A stretch of 64,000 nt of DNA from assembly GCA_013697705.1 (NCBI GenBank), contig JACCWJ010000021.1, positions 62,001 to 126,000 on the forward strand, read 5' to 3'. Both the position numbers and the translations under genes were made by a program. Shown piece after piece: positions 10,803 through 19,847 of the stretch (the stretch's first letter is position 1; every line of letters starts with the position of its first letter). This DNA comes from Gammaproteobacteria bacterium (GTDB taxonomy: Bacteria; Pseudomonadota; Gammaproteobacteria; UBA6002). Under the pieces are notes generated by a model. That model was not told the DNA's origin, made no database searches, and was given only the letters and a program-made list of their open reading frames with translations.

Positions 10803-11279
10803 ATGAATAATGTACCAATGACTGCTATCGGCGCAGCAAAATTAACCGAAGAATTAGAGCGACTAAAAAGGGTGGAACGCCCGAGTGTTACTAAGGCCAT
10901 TGCAGAGGCTCGAAGTCACGGAGATTTAAAAGAAAATGCTGAATATCACGCAGCTAAAGAACAACAAGGTTTTATAGAAGCGCGGATTAGAGATATTGAG
11001 CACCGTCTTTCAAGAGCCAGTATTATCGATGTCACGAAGCTTACCAATGAAGGCAAGGTGGTGTTTGGTGCAACAGTCTCCCTGGTTAATGTAGAATCGG
11101 ATGAAGAAGTGGTCTATCAAATAGTTGGCGAGGAAGAAGCGGATATACGATCCGGTAAACTCTCTTTTACCTCCCCTATTGCACGCGCAATTATTGGGAA
11201 ATATTCCGGTGACTCTGTGGAAGTTAGAACGCCAAGTGGCTTGATAGAATATGAAATTGGCAACGTCCAATATTTATAA
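10803..11279 (+). CDS. greA: Transcription elongation factor GreA
   Basis: GreA rescues backtracked RNA polymerase by stimulating transcript cleavage through the secondary channel. The ATG at 10803, with GGAG six bases upstream, gives 158 residues, the same length as E. coli GreA. The upstream in-frame TTG at 10788 overlaps the carB stop and lacks a ribosome site. The N-terminal coiled coil carries the tip acidic residues and the hallmark [19 protein letters not shown]. The C-terminal FKBP-like domain follows from about residue 80 and ends VQYL. It is the last gene of the carAB-greA cluster. In Pseudomonas yhbY, rlmE and ftsH follow directly; here about 21 kb separates them. Confidence 0.98.
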   Translation: MNNVPMTAIGAAKLTEELERLKRVERPSVTKAIAEARSHGDLKENAEYHAAKEQQGFIEARIRDIEHRLSRASIIDVTKLTNEGKVVFGATVSLVNVESDEEVVYQIVGEEEADIRSGKLSFTSPIARAIIGKYSGDSVEVRTPSGLIEYEIGNVQYL

Positions 11280-11373
11280 AAAAATCAAAAGAGGGATCAA
11301 CATGACGTGTAGGGAACTCTGATTCTGCTATTGCAATCTACGCCACGTCTAATTAAATGCATCCACTCCCATG

Positions 11374-11397
11374 ATCTCCTCCTTTGCAGGAGGAGAT
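11374..11397. terminator. Hairpin between greA and the aldolase gene
   Basis: A perfect 9-bp stem (ATCTCCTCC/GGAGGAGAT, loop TTTGCA) lies between two convergent genes and is followed by GCAAATTT on the plus strand. It could act as a bidirectional terminator. The U-tract is weak, hence the modest confidence. An imperfect GACGTG/CACGTC pairing lies just upstream (about 11304-11349). Confidence 0.4.
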
Positions 11398-11411
11398 GCA
11401 AATTTCCTAAT

Positions 11412-12425
11412 CTAAGCTTCAAGTTTTTCGGTATAAGCACCTTTTGACGCAGCACTGTTTAACCGTGCACGTTTTAATAATTCTTCTTGAGCTGCAGAAA
11501 TGTTCTGTTGTTGACCGCTCCATTTTTTAAGGGCAGGTGCTTGCAGCGCGCGACCATAAGAAAAGCTCAAACACCAAGGATTGTCTTTAGTGTGATTCAT
11601 TGCATTCAAATGTGCGGTGGCAAGTTCGTCTGTTTGTCCGCCTGATAAAAAGTTTATGCTTGGTACAGCGGCAGGAACCGTTCTACGCAACACTTTCAGG
11701 GTGGCTTCTGCAACCTCATCTACGCTCGCTTGAGGCTGATACATTGTTCCTGGAACCACCATATTAGGCTTTAAAATTATATATTCCAGTTTGACTTTGT
11801 TTAGGTATAAAGCGTTGAAGACCTCACGTAAGGCGAGCTCGGTAACTTCAGCACATCGCTGCAGGGAATGATTGCCGTCCATTAGCACTTCCGGCTCTAC
11901 AATGGGTACGATCCCCTCGGCTTGACAGATAGAAGCATAACGTGCAAGCGCCTCAGCATTGGCATGTAATGCGTATTGGCTGGGTAGGTGAGCTGTAATC
12001 GGAATGACTGCCCGCCATTTGGCGAATCGTGCTCCCAGGGCTTTATACCCTTTTAATCGTTCTTCTAAACCATCGAGCCCTTGAGTGATATTCTCTTCTG
12101 GAGAACCCGAAAGAGGAATGATTCCTTTATCTACTTTTATGCCTGGAACAATTCCTGCATCTTGTAACATTTTTGGGAAGGGGTTGCCATCGTGGGTCTT
12201 TTGGCTCAGAGTTTCTTCGTATAAAATAACCCCAGAAATATATTCTTGTATGCTTGGTGTGGTAAATAAGAGTTCACGATAAATTCTGCGGTTTTCTTCA
12301 GTCGATTCTACCTTTATGGGCTGGAAGCGTTTGGTAATAGTACCCGTGCTTTCATCCGCCGCTAGTATACCCTTGCCTTGTTTTACGATGTCATCAATTG
12401 TCTTTGCAAGTTCCTGGTTACTCAA
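11412..12425 (-). CDS. Class I fructose-bisphosphate aldolase
   Basis: A Schiff-base aldolase that splits fructose 1,6-bisphosphate in glycolysis and makes it in gluconeogenesis. The start is placed at TTG 12425: GGAGG lies seven bases upstream and the protein then opens SNQELAKTIDDIV, like the family; a longer frame (12482) would read through that site. The resulting 337 residues carry GILAADESTGTITKRF near the N-terminus, the Schiff-base lysine at about residue 219 (ILKPNMVVPG), and SFSYGRALQAP near the C-terminus. This is the animal-like class I type rather than the DhnA/FbaB type. It lies 63 bases downstream of the MFS gene on the same strand and may share its transcript. Confidence 0.94.
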   Translation of the reverse strand: MSNQELAKTIDDIVKQGKGILAADESTGTITKRFQPIKVESTEENRRIYRELLFTTPSIQEYISGVILYEETLSQKTHDGNPFPKMLQDAGIVPGIKVDKGIIPLSGSPEENITQGLDGLEERLKGYKALGARFAKWRAVIPITAHLPSQYALHANAEALARYASICQAEGIVPIVEPEVLMDGNHSLQRCAEVTELALREVFNALYLNKVKLEYIILKPNMVVPGTMYQPQASVDEVAEATLKVLRRTVPAAVPSINFLSGGQTDELATAHLNAMNHTKDNPWCLSFSYGRALQAPALKKWSGQQQNISAAQEELLKRARLNSAASKGAYTEKLEA

Positions 12426-12488
12426 GATAGTTCCTCCACTATAAAAGTTAAATATGTTAGTAAGCCGTTCATTAATCTTCACAAGATA

Positions 12489-13769
12489 TCAAGAAAGCGC
12501 TTTTAACTTCCTCATATAAAGAGCCATGAATAGATTTCCCACCGCAAGTACAATAAAGACCTGCGGAATACTAAAACTCAAGGCAGTAAAAAACATAATA
12601 AATAAAGCCGAGCCTACCATGAATAGGGCGCTAATTATATTAGTGGCAGCAATAATTCGCGATCTTACAAGGTCATCTGATTCGGCCTGAATCAATGCAT
12701 ATAAGGGGACTACAAAAAAACCGGCACAGGCCGACATCAAGAAAATGTCAGTTAAGATCTGAAAATTATGTAGTGACCCTAAAAACTGCCCGAGTGTCAC
12801 AAGTGGTAGGGATGAAACTATCGCTTTTGGTGCCGCTAGATGGATATCTATAAGAAAAATAGACATGGCTCCGATGGCGAATGGAACATATTTCGCCGTT
12901 ATTTTCCCCTGGAGCAGTTTGTTACAAAGTAATGAACCCGTTCCAATTCCAAAAGAAAACAGGGTTAAAAAAAGCGTAAAAATAGCTGCCCTACCATGTA
13001 AATATTCTTTGGTGAATGTAGGCAGCTGCGTGAGAAGCGTGGCACCGACAAACCAAAACCATGAAATGCCAATGATTCCCAAAAAAATAACGCTTTTTTC
13101 GCGAGTGAGGTGAATTATACGCAGGGTTTCTTTAGCAATATTGACGGAGATTGGGAGATTAGGATTGGCGGGCGTGATAGCAGGAATGAAAAAACTTGTC
13201 ACTAATCCTGCAACGGCTATAACAAAGAGAGCAATCGTGATGGCCAGCACCCCATTATTGCCGAGAATTAAACAGCTGCCTAGAATCTGGCCTGCCAAGA
13301 TGGCAACGAAAGTGCCTGCTTCAATGAGCGCATTGCCTCCGATCAGCTCGTCTTTCGCTAGTAGGTTGGGTAATATTGAATATTTTATCGGCCCAAAAAA
13401 GGTAGAGTGGATTCCTAAAAGAAACAATGTCGCCATTAATAAGGTTAAACTTTTAAAGTAAAACCCTATACTGCCAATCAGCATAATGAAAATTTCAACG
13501 GATTTAATAATCTTAATGAGCACCGATTTGTCGTATTTATCAGCGATTTGTCCAGCGGTGGCGGAGAATAGGAAAAAGGGCAATATGTAGACTCCGCCAA
13601 TTAAGGCAATCAGTGTTTGTTCATCTACTAGAATTTGAGTCATTTTAAAGGCAATTAAAATCACAAATCCATTTTTAAACACGTTGTCATTGAAGGCATT
13701 GAAAAACTGAGTTAGAAACAAAGGAAAAAAACGGCGGGTTTTAAGTAGGTGATATTGAGTTTGACTCAT
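12489..13769 (-). CDS. MFS transporter, LplT/Aas-type lysophospholipid transporter family
   Basis: A 426-residue inner-membrane protein with about 12 hydrophobic segments. The N-terminus (FFPLFLTQFFNAFNDNVFKN) has the AFNDN signature of the MFS family that includes LplT. It also resembles the transporter half of fused Aas proteins, which flip lysophospholipids inward for re-acylation. Only the transporter part is present; no acyltransferase or ligase domain follows, and the next gene is the aldolase. The substrate is therefore inferred from family resemblance. The ATG at 13769 is preceded by AGGA. A less specific MFS role remains possible. Confidence 0.85.
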   Translation of the reverse strand: MSQTQYHLLKTRRFFPLFLTQFFNAFNDNVFKNGFVILIAFKMTQILVDEQTLIALIGGVYILPFFLFSATAGQIADKYDKSVLIKIIKSVEIFIMLIGSIGFYFKSLTLLMATLFLLGIHSTFFGPIKYSILPNLLAKDELIGGNALIEAGTFVAILAGQILGSCLILGNNGVLAITIALFVIAVAGLVTSFFIPAITPANPNLPISVNIAKETLRIIHLTREKSVIFLGIIGISWFWFVGATLLTQLPTFTKEYLHGRAAIFTLFLTLFSFGIGTGSLLCNKLLQGKITAKYVPFAIGAMSIFLIDIHLAAPKAIVSSLPLVTLGQFLGSLHNFQILTDIFLMSACAGFFVVPLYALIQAESDDLVRSRIIAATNIISALFMVGSALFIMFFTALSFSIPQVFIVLAVGNLFMALYMRKLKALS

Positions 13770-14280
13770 CCCTAGGTCCTAACAGTGGTGTAAAGTCAGG
13801 ATTCTAACTAAAGTTGACTCGTTTTCCTACGTATATCCCTGCGCCTACTGTAAGTCACAGGACAAGGAAGTATAAAGTTTTCTTTGGGTCAGACAAAAAC
13901 ATACCCATTCATCGTCATCCCGCGACATGCCTTTCCACGTCGTACCACAGCGCACTCTCCACGTCGTCCCGCGACTTGTTCGCGGGATCCATGTATTAGC
14001 CGTTAACAGCACAAAAGATATGTATGGCACAGGACATGGGGAAACACTTTTTTGTCTATTTAGATGCGTAAGTTAAAGATTGCATGGATCCCGCGAACAA
14101 GTCGCGGGACGACGTGGAGGTGATTGGCCGCCGGACGAGGCGTGATTGTCACCCTCAAATAAGCCTTTTTGAATTATTGTCCAGTACAAAGCTTAAAGTT
14201 TGGAGTATACATGTCTGTTAATAAAGACTTAATATTAATGAAGTACACTTAAAGTAACATAATTTATTGGTGCTTATATC
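13770..14280. other. 511-base non-coding gap with inverted repeats
   Basis: The space between the divergent MFS gene and the 553-residue protein gene holds the 37-bp inverted repeat described separately, plus a partial extra copy of its motif (CGTCATCCCGCGACATG, from about 13911). Short open frames here are formed by the repeat and have no protein-like features. The two promoters must lie at the ends, but I saw no convincing consensus. Confidence 0.7.
13957..14119. repeat. Perfect 37-bp inverted repeat
   Basis: Bases 13957-13993 and 14083-14119 are exact reverse complements of each other, separated by 89 bases. Each arm contains its own small hairpin, CCCGCGA-CTTGT-TCGCGGG, so the region can form either two small hairpins or one large cruciform. 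GC-rich compared with the surroundings. It may be a repeat pair, or the ends of a small element with an 89-base core that has no coding capacity. Confidence 0.8.
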
Positions 14281-15942
14281 ATGCCTAATATAGTTCGCGA
14301 GAAAGATAAAATAGATTTGAAGACTCTTCATAATCTAACCGACCCAAGCTCCCTCCAGCGTGCTTTATTTATGACAAAAAAAGGATTTGAAGGGGCAGGT
14401 GGCGGTCTTGGTTTGGGCGGGTTCATTGTAACTATTTTAGCCCTAGGGGGATTTTCTATCTCCTTTGTGTTTCAAATAATAGGTGCTGCAGTAGGTGGAA
14501 CAATATTTGGTACTCTCGCCCTGATTTTAGGGGCTAACCAATTATGGCAGCAACACAAGAAAATAGAAAAATTAAAGCCCGCACTCCTAACGACGATATC
14601 CAATCTAAAAGCATCGATTATTGATTATATTAGCAATTATCAATTATTAGAGGATACCTCCTCAACACTTGATGAGGAGATTAAACATTTAAACAAAGTT
14701 CTTGCGAAGGCATCCGATAAAGAGAAGGCAAGCATCGAAGCCAGACTCGCTGAATTAAACGATGAAGTCCTGAAAATGCAAGCCCTACAAAAAGAAATTA
14801 TGGCTCGTTTACAAATAAGCTTAGAAATTTTCACGGGCGGGTCGAATAGCGAAAAACTATCCTTATTATTTGGTTCGAATGGCAGGGGACCCAAAGAAGC
14901 GTTGCTTGAGAATTGTTTTTATCAATTTAAAAGCGGAAAAATGACCCAAGACAAGTTCTCTAGAGTTGAGCGAGGCCTAAATACGGTATGGAGTAAGATA
15001 GATTTGTCCTATAAGGAGAACGAACAATATGAGCAAGATCTTAAAGACAGAATCGGACCTGAAAAAAAACATCGTCTCACCGGTGTTAAAGCCATTACTC
15101 ATTCAGGGATCGCTCTCGGCGGGTTTTTAGGAGGATCAGGGTTAGTTTTGACAGTGGCAATTCTCGCTGTAGGGGGCTTTGCTGCGGTTTTGGCAATAGG
15201 ATGGCCCATCCTCATTCCAGCACTCGGTATAGGTCTACTGGCAGGGGCAGGCTCTTGGCTCTATTATCGCCGTGTTGAAAGAAGACAAGAAAAAAAGATG
15301 GAAAAAGTAAATTTAGCCAAAAAACAAATAGATGGTGTAACTTCCTATATCAAGGACAAAGCGAATAATGAAGTTCAGGAGATTGTTAAAAATCATAAGG
15401 CTAGAACTGCTGAGTTGGTGGCCACTGTGGAGGTTGTCTTAGAAACACGGGAAAATGATTTGAAAGAGTATGAGGTGAGACTCGAAAATCATGAGATAAG
15501 TGTAAAAAAGATAGCTTTTGACTCAGGTCATTTTGGCAGCTATCAATTCAAGGTTGCTACCCATACGCAGCTGAAGATGTTACAAAAAGAAATCGAACAG
15601 AACCACAACAATTTAAAAGATCTTAAGAGGAGAATTGAAGAAATTGTGGTTATTGCTGGTTCCGACGATAAAAAAGTGGAGTTGCTGAATCGAGTGAACT
15701 CAAGCCTGGGGAGAGCTGAAATTGTGGCTAAAGATTTTAGCCCAATATTCCAGGTTGTGGAGGAAAAGTTGCATTCCAATTCTAAACAAAAAGACTTGCG
15801 TGATGCACTAGCAAATAATTTAACGACTCTAAGACCAACAAACTTCCCTTCACCAGACAAAACGCATGAGGATCTGATGAGCGAAGAGGACCAAAGTGAT
15901 GATGATTCCGACTCAGAAGGTAGAAAGCTAAAACAGCAATAA
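14281..15942 (+). CDS. Unknown protein with two Gly-rich membrane hairpins and coiled coils
   Basis: A 553-residue protein with no recognised enzymatic domain. Residues ~38-83 and ~275-320 are each a pair of hydrophobic, Gly/Ala/Leu-rich segments (LGLGGFIVTILALGG; VLTVAILAVGGFAAVLAIGW), each followed at once by charged helical sequence. Long coiled-coil-like regions lie at ~85-180 and ~325-500. The C-terminus is strongly acidic and Ser-rich (MSEEDQSDDDSDSEG), then basic. This layout, an internal membrane hairpin beside coiled coils plus a C-terminal Glu/Asp cluster, is seen in host-membrane-targeted Legionellales effectors, but no homology is proven. The ribosome site before ATG 14281 is weak. 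An intrinsic terminator follows, so the gene seems monocistronic. Confidence 0.85.
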   Translation: MPNIVREKDKIDLKTLHNLTDPSSLQRALFMTKKGFEGAGGGLGLGGFIVTILALGGFSISFVFQIIGAAVGGTIFGTLALILGANQLWQQHKKIEKLKPALLTTISNLKASIIDYISNYQLLEDTSSTLDEEIKHLNKVLAKASDKEKASIEARLAELNDEVLKMQALQKEIMARLQISLEIFTGGSNSEKLSLLFGSNGRGPKEALLENCFYQFKSGKMTQDKFSRVERGLNTVWSKIDLSYKENEQYEQDLKDRIGPEKKHRLTGVKAITHSGIALGGFLGGSGLVLTVAILAVGGFAAVLAIGWPILIPALGIGLLAGAGSWLYYRRVERRQEKKMEKVNLAKKQIDGVTSYIKDKANNEVQEIVKNHKARTAELVATVEVVLETRENDLKEYEVRLENHEISVKKIAFDSGHFGSYQFKVATHTQLKMLQKEIEQNHNNLKDLKRRIEEIVVIAGSDDKKVELLNRVNSSLGRAEIVAKDFSPIFQVVEEKLHSNSKQKDLRDALANNLTTLRPTNFPSPDKTHEDLMSEEDQSDDDSDSEGRKLKQQ

Positions 15943-15947
15943 TCTAA

Positions 15948-15980
15948 CAAGGCAATTCCTAAGGATTGCCTTGTTTCGTT
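15948..15980 (+). terminator. Intrinsic terminator
   Basis: A 9-bp stem CAAGGCAAT/ATTGCCTTG with a short inner loop starts five bases after the stop codon of the 553-residue protein gene and is followed by a T-rich run (TTTCGTTTTATT). This has the form of a Rho-independent terminator. Confidence 0.75.
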
Positions 15981-16072
15981 TTATTAAAAATAAAGGTAAG
16001 TGTTTAGCCAGGGTCGTCCCGACGTTGAGTAGTACAAGGCAATTAAAGTTAATAACAAAAACAGGGTGAAAC

Positions 16073-16819
16073 ATGCAGGAAACGATAGAACAGTCTTTTG
16101 ATGAAGTGGTTAACTATTTTTTAAACCACGAACTTGCTAATGCAAAAACCCCGCTACCCCAAAATCTCTTAGATGCTATTAAATTGATTATGGCTAAGGG
16201 AGATTCTTCCCAGAAATTAACGATAAGTGAGTGTTTTGCTGCTGCTATTCTTGATGGGCGGGTGGTGGACCGAACAAATGACGATGCTATTAATTTGATT
16301 AAACACTCTTTAGGAAATAGTTCCAAAAAACTACCCCATTATCTCTACAATCGAATATTGCGTGCAGCAGCTAGTGTGAATCAATCAACTGCCACTACTT
16401 ACCTGAGTATATGCTTTGAATTAAATGAATATCACGCGCTGCCTGATTTAAGCTATGTGCTGTTGTCCAATAAATATAGTCAAAATATTGATGACTACAT
16501 ACAGAAAATGTCAGAGTTTTTAAACTCTGCGCTCGAACAACGACATAAAAATAAATTAACCACTACTATTTATTACGTAATGAAGAATACGGTAGTGTAT
16601 CCGGAGGTTCGAGAGCGCTCCATTAAATTATTACAGACTATTTTAGCCTGCCCGGCCTGGACCGACTCAGATACGGCGAGGTTACAAAAAGCAATGTCCC
16701 AGCTTTTAAAAGATCAACCTACAGTGAGTGTTAGCGAGTTAAAGAGAAGCTTGGATGCTACCCTCTGCGAAGCAACTGCCAAAGCGCTTAGTCCTAAGGG
16801 CAATCGTCAACCAGATTAA
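16073..16819 (+). CDS. Helical protein of unknown function
   Basis: A 248-residue soluble protein, predicted from composition to be all-helical, with no signal peptide, membrane segment or known motif. GGGTGA lies just before the ATG. The sequence has a repeated-helix feel (LLDAIKLIMAK, NLIKHSLG, LYNRILRAAASVNQ), which might form a HEAT/ARM-like solenoid, though no clear repeat register was found. Its last 26 bases overlap the convergent end of sbcB. It sits between the 553-residue putative membrane effector-like gene and core genes. Function not recognised. Confidence 0.75.
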   Translation: MQETIEQSFDEVVNYFLNHELANAKTPLPQNLLDAIKLIMAKGDSSQKLTISECFAAAILDGRVVDRTNDDAINLIKHSLGNSSKKLPHYLYNRILRAAASVNQSTATTYLSICFELNEYHALPDLSYVLLSNKYSQNIDDYIQKMSEFLNSALEQRHKNKLTTTIYYVMKNTVVYPEVRERSIKLLQTILACPAWTDSDTARLQKAMSQLLKDQPTVSVSELKRSLDATLCEATAKALSPKGNRQPD

Positions 16820-18194
16820 ATTTATTTTTGAGATATTGCTTCAGCTCATGCAAAATAGTTTGTTGTTGTTCGTCCAGCGATTGTGAGGCGAGGGTTGTTA
16901 TTTCTTGCAGGGCATTTTCAGCAGTAAAACGTTTTTGACCACGATAATCATGCCCCCCACCGTCACCCTGAAATTTCAGGGTGTCTAGGTGGTTTTGGAA
17001 TAGTTCTTTTTGCTCATGATTCAGATAATTTGGGAAATGGCGCCCCATAATTCTTATCAGAATTTCTTTTAAATGATTTTGCGATAACGACGTCAAAAAT
17101 TTACCCTTGTTTTCAGGGGCAGCAAGATGAATTTTTCTGCACACTTCTTGATCTTGAATAGAAAGAAAACCAGCTTGATACAAGCTTGCGTCAACGTCTA
17201 ATGAGGGAATGAGAGGGTATTTATAATTACAATAATGCTGTTTTACCTTCTCGACTAGTGAGGCGTTTTTTTCTAACCACGAAAACGTGGTTTCTATTTT
17301 TTGTCGATTTTCAAGTAAGTAGTTATGGCGAAAACGATCTTTTAGCGGCAGCACCCATGCAGGCTCACCTATTTTTTTATTGATTGTCCTCGTGTGGTTG
17401 AGAAAATCTTCGCTACTTGCTTGCATAATATTTTCATTATCAATTCGTAGCCATACGAATTGATTTTTATAATGATTATGTAAACCTAACGGAATCACTG
17501 CTGCTTGATATTGCTGATTAGCGCCGAATTTACCGTCAATCATAATTCCCATAGGGTCATTCGCGACTTGATGACAACGCTGCAAATCAATCGTTTTATC
17601 AAAGTAACCAGCAAGGTATTCCCATGTTTTTACATCTTGTTGGAAACACTTTGCTAAATTTAAGGTGGCAGCCACATCTACCATCGCATTGTGAGCCATG
17701 CCGCTTCCCAACGCATTTAATTGAGATATATTTTCTAGCTTTAAATTATTTTCTGGCCATTTAAGCAAATCATTTTTGAATAGAAAATACATCACAGTCA
17801 TAGGATATAAATCCATTCTTGAACATTGATTTGAATATTGATGAGTGTAGGGCGGCAGTAAATTTCTATAAAAAGAAAACCGCAGAAATTCATCATCGAA
17901 ACCGAGTGAGTTATAGCCAATACTGGTAGTGCCGGGTGTATTAACTAGGTCATGAATGATTTTCATCGCTTGGAATTCGTCCATGCCTTGTTCAAGCTGG
18001 GTGAGAGAAAGGCGGTGTGTGATAAACGCCTGGGGCGAGGGAATCACATCAGGATTAAGTCGAATGAAATATTCATAGCGTTCGAGTTCATTCAATTGTT
18101 GATCGGTACGTATAGCCGCAAATTGTACTACTTGATCAAAGGCTTTATTGAGCCCTGTCGTCTCAATGTCGTAAAATAAATAAGTCCTTTCCAT
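16794..18194 (-). CDS. sbcB: Exodeoxyribonuclease I
   Basis: A processive 3'-5' exonuclease on single-stranded DNA, acting in mismatch repair and recombination. The DEDD exonuclease motifs are present: Exo I DIETTG near residue 10, Exo II in GYNSLGFDDEF, and Exo III in HNAMVDVAATLNLAK. The RFDDE-like and WPENNLKLE blocks are typical of SbcB, and the SH3-like and helical C-terminal regions follow. The 466-residue length is close to the E. coli enzyme. I prefer ATG 18194 over GTG 18203, which would overlap the trpS stop. The gene follows trpS by one base, so the two are probably co-transcribed. Its 3' end overlaps the convergent unknown gene. Confidence 0.95.
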   Translation of the reverse strand: MERTYLFYDIETTGLNKAFDQVVQFAAIRTDQQLNELERYEYFIRLNPDVIPSPQAFITHRLSLTQLEQGMDEFQAMKIIHDLVNTPGTTSIGYNSLGFDDEFLRFSFYRNLLPPYTHQYSNQCSRMDLYPMTVMYFLFKNDLLKWPENNLKLENISQLNALGSGMAHNAMVDVAATLNLAKCFQQDVKTWEYLAGYFDKTIDLQRCHQVANDPMGIMIDGKFGANQQYQAAVIPLGLHNHYKNQFVWLRIDNENIMQASSEDFLNHTRTINKKIGEPAWVLPLKDRFRHNYLLENRQKIETTFSWLEKNASLVEKVKQHYCNYKYPLIPSLDVDASLYQAGFLSIQDQEVCRKIHLAAPENKGKFLTSLSQNHLKEILIRIMGRHFPNYLNHEQKELFQNHLDTLKFQGDGGGHDYRGQKRFTAENALQEITTLASQSLDEQQQTILHELKQYLKNKFNLVDDCP

Positions 18195-18195
18195 G

Positions 18196-19233
18196 CTACT
18201 CACTAATATTAAAAATGCTTTTATCTGTTGCTTGAGAGTGTAATTGTGTGGGTATTAAGCCTAAACAATCCTGAACTTTGCTCAAGGTTTGCTTCGATTT
18301 TTTATTTGCTAAGGCAGCTCCCTCGCGTAATATCTGATGCATTTTTTTTTCATCATTACGAAGTTGATGAAATTTTTCTTGAATGGGACTCAAGAAATCA
18401 ATGATGGCTTCTGCAACTTCCTTTTTAAAAGTGCCATAACCTTCATGTTGATAACGTAGTTCAAGATTTTCTATGGAGACATTCGTTATAGCAGAAAGCA
18501 ACGTTAAAAGATTAGAAACACCTGGTTTTTCAGGGTCCATCTTAATTTCACGTCCTGAATCAGTTACGGCGCGTTGCATTTTTTTGCGTATCAGATCAGG
18601 AGAATCCAGTAAAGCAATATAGTTATGTTCATTCTCATCTGATTTAGACATTTTTTTCAATGGTTCCTGCAGTCCCATTATTCTGCCTCCTAAAGGAGGA
18701 ATATAAGGTTCTGGAATGGCAAACACATCGCCGTAAATATTATTAAAGCGAATGGCAAGATCGCGTGTGAGTTCTAAATGTTGTTTTTGATCATGGCCTA
18801 CCGGTACGAGGTTGGTATCATAAAGCAATATATCAGCCGCCATAAGCACAGGATAATCGTATAAGCCTACATTGATATTACTTGTATAGCGTGCTGATTT
18901 ATCCTTGAACTGGGTCATTCTATTCAGCTCACCCATATAGGTGAAACAGTTTAATATCCAAGCCAGTTCTGCATGAGCTGGCACGTGAGATTGTACAAAA
19001 ATAACATTTTTTTCCGGATCGATGCCGCAGGCAATATAGAGCGCGAGAAAATCATAACACCGATTTCGCAAACTATTAGGATCTTGTTTAACAGTAATGG
19101 TATGTAAATCCACTAATGCAAAATAACTTTGGAATTCATTTTGTAAATTAACCCAGTGTTTAATGGCTCCAATATAATTGCCTATCATGAGGTTGCCTGA
19201 TGGCTGAATACCGCTAAACAAAACTTTTTTCAT
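18196..19233 (-). CDS. trpS: Tryptophanyl-tRNA synthetase
   Basis: A class I synthetase that charges tRNA-Trp. The start is placed at ATG 19233, preceded by GGAGAC; this gives 345 residues opening MKKVLFSGIQPSGNL, like the family. A longer in-frame start at 19281 would run into the preceding gene. The HIGH-equivalent is in SGNLMIGNYIGA, and the KMSKS loop appears as KKMSKSDEN near residue 200. GVSNLLTLLSA and the C-terminal anticodon-binding helices are as expected. It lies between an AHSA1-like gene (16-base gap) and sbcB on the same strand. Confidence 0.97.
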   Translation of the reverse strand: MKKVLFSGIQPSGNLMIGNYIGAIKHWVNLQNEFQSYFALVDLHTITVKQDPNSLRNRCYDFLALYIACGIDPEKNVIFVQSHVPAHAELAWILNCFTYMGELNRMTQFKDKSARYTSNINVGLYDYPVLMAADILLYDTNLVPVGHDQKQHLELTRDLAIRFNNIYGDVFAIPEPYIPPLGGRIMGLQEPLKKMSKSDENEHNYIALLDSPDLIRKKMQRAVTDSGREIKMDPEKPGVSNLLTLLSAITNVSIENLELRYQHEGYGTFKKEVAEAIIDFLSPIQEKFHQLRNDEKKMHQILREGAALANKKSKQTLSKVQDCLGLIPTQLHSQATDKSIFNISE

Positions 19234-19249
19234 TTTTGTCTCCAAGAAA

Positions 19250-19669
19250 TTATCGTGCTGGAAAGCCTTTACCTTTTTCAAGATAGTTACGTAAACTTAC
19301 TAAGTATTTTGCCCATTCAAAATTGTATTTTGGATAATTGCCGGTAATACGTCTCCAGCCACGATGAGCAAAATGAAGCGTTGTCCCTTCGCGTGTTGCT
19401 TCAATATCAAAAGATAATTGAGTATCTTCCCATTCGGGGAAACCATTCATGCAGTGCCAAACAACATTTCGATTGGGCATTAATTTTATGACCTTCATTC
19501 GAACAATCGTTCTGCCATGGTCGAAGGTAAATTGAGCTATTGAGTTAATCATTACTTCAGCGATTGAATCGCGTGTCCACCAATTAGAAAGCCCTTTTTG
19601 GTCAGTCAAAGCATGGTAAACTTGGGTTGGTGACGTACGGATAGATAACTGGTGTAGTATATCTGCCAT
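19250..19669 (-). CDS. SRPBCC / AHSA1-family ligand-binding protein
   Basis: A 139-residue cytosolic protein with the START-like helix-grip fold of the AHSA1 (Hsp90 activator homologue-like) family. Signs include the opening ISIRTSP-like strand with PTQVYHALTD, the WWTRD motif, and the C-terminal long helix (WAKYLVSLRNYLEKGKG). Bacterial members bind hydrophobic ligands or act in unknown stress roles; the ligand here cannot be told. GAGGCGA precedes the ATG. It is the first gene of a likely AHSA1-trpS-sbcB transcript. Confidence 0.85.
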   Translation of the reverse strand: MADILHQLSIRTSPTQVYHALTDQKGLSNWWTRDSIAEVMINSIAQFTFDHGRTIVRMKVIKLMPNRNVVWHCMNGFPEWEDTQLSFDIEATREGTTLHFAHRGWRRITGNYPKYNFEWAKYLVSLRNYLEKGKGFPAR

Positions 19670-19847
19670 GATAAAATCGCCTCAAATTTTTTCAGGGCGT
19701 ATATATAGCATATTAATGCCGAGGTTCGCATCTAGTTGGTAGGCCCGAATATTAAAAGTTTACAACTTGCGCGGATAAACGTTACTATTCTCTGCGTAAG
19801 CCGCGCTAGAAACGGCAGTCCACTATAGGTTGGCTATGGAGAGCTCT

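Noticed and set aside
13814-14030. Short open frames on both strands in the gap
   Set aside because: They are made by the inverted repeat, have no ribosome site and no protein-like pattern.
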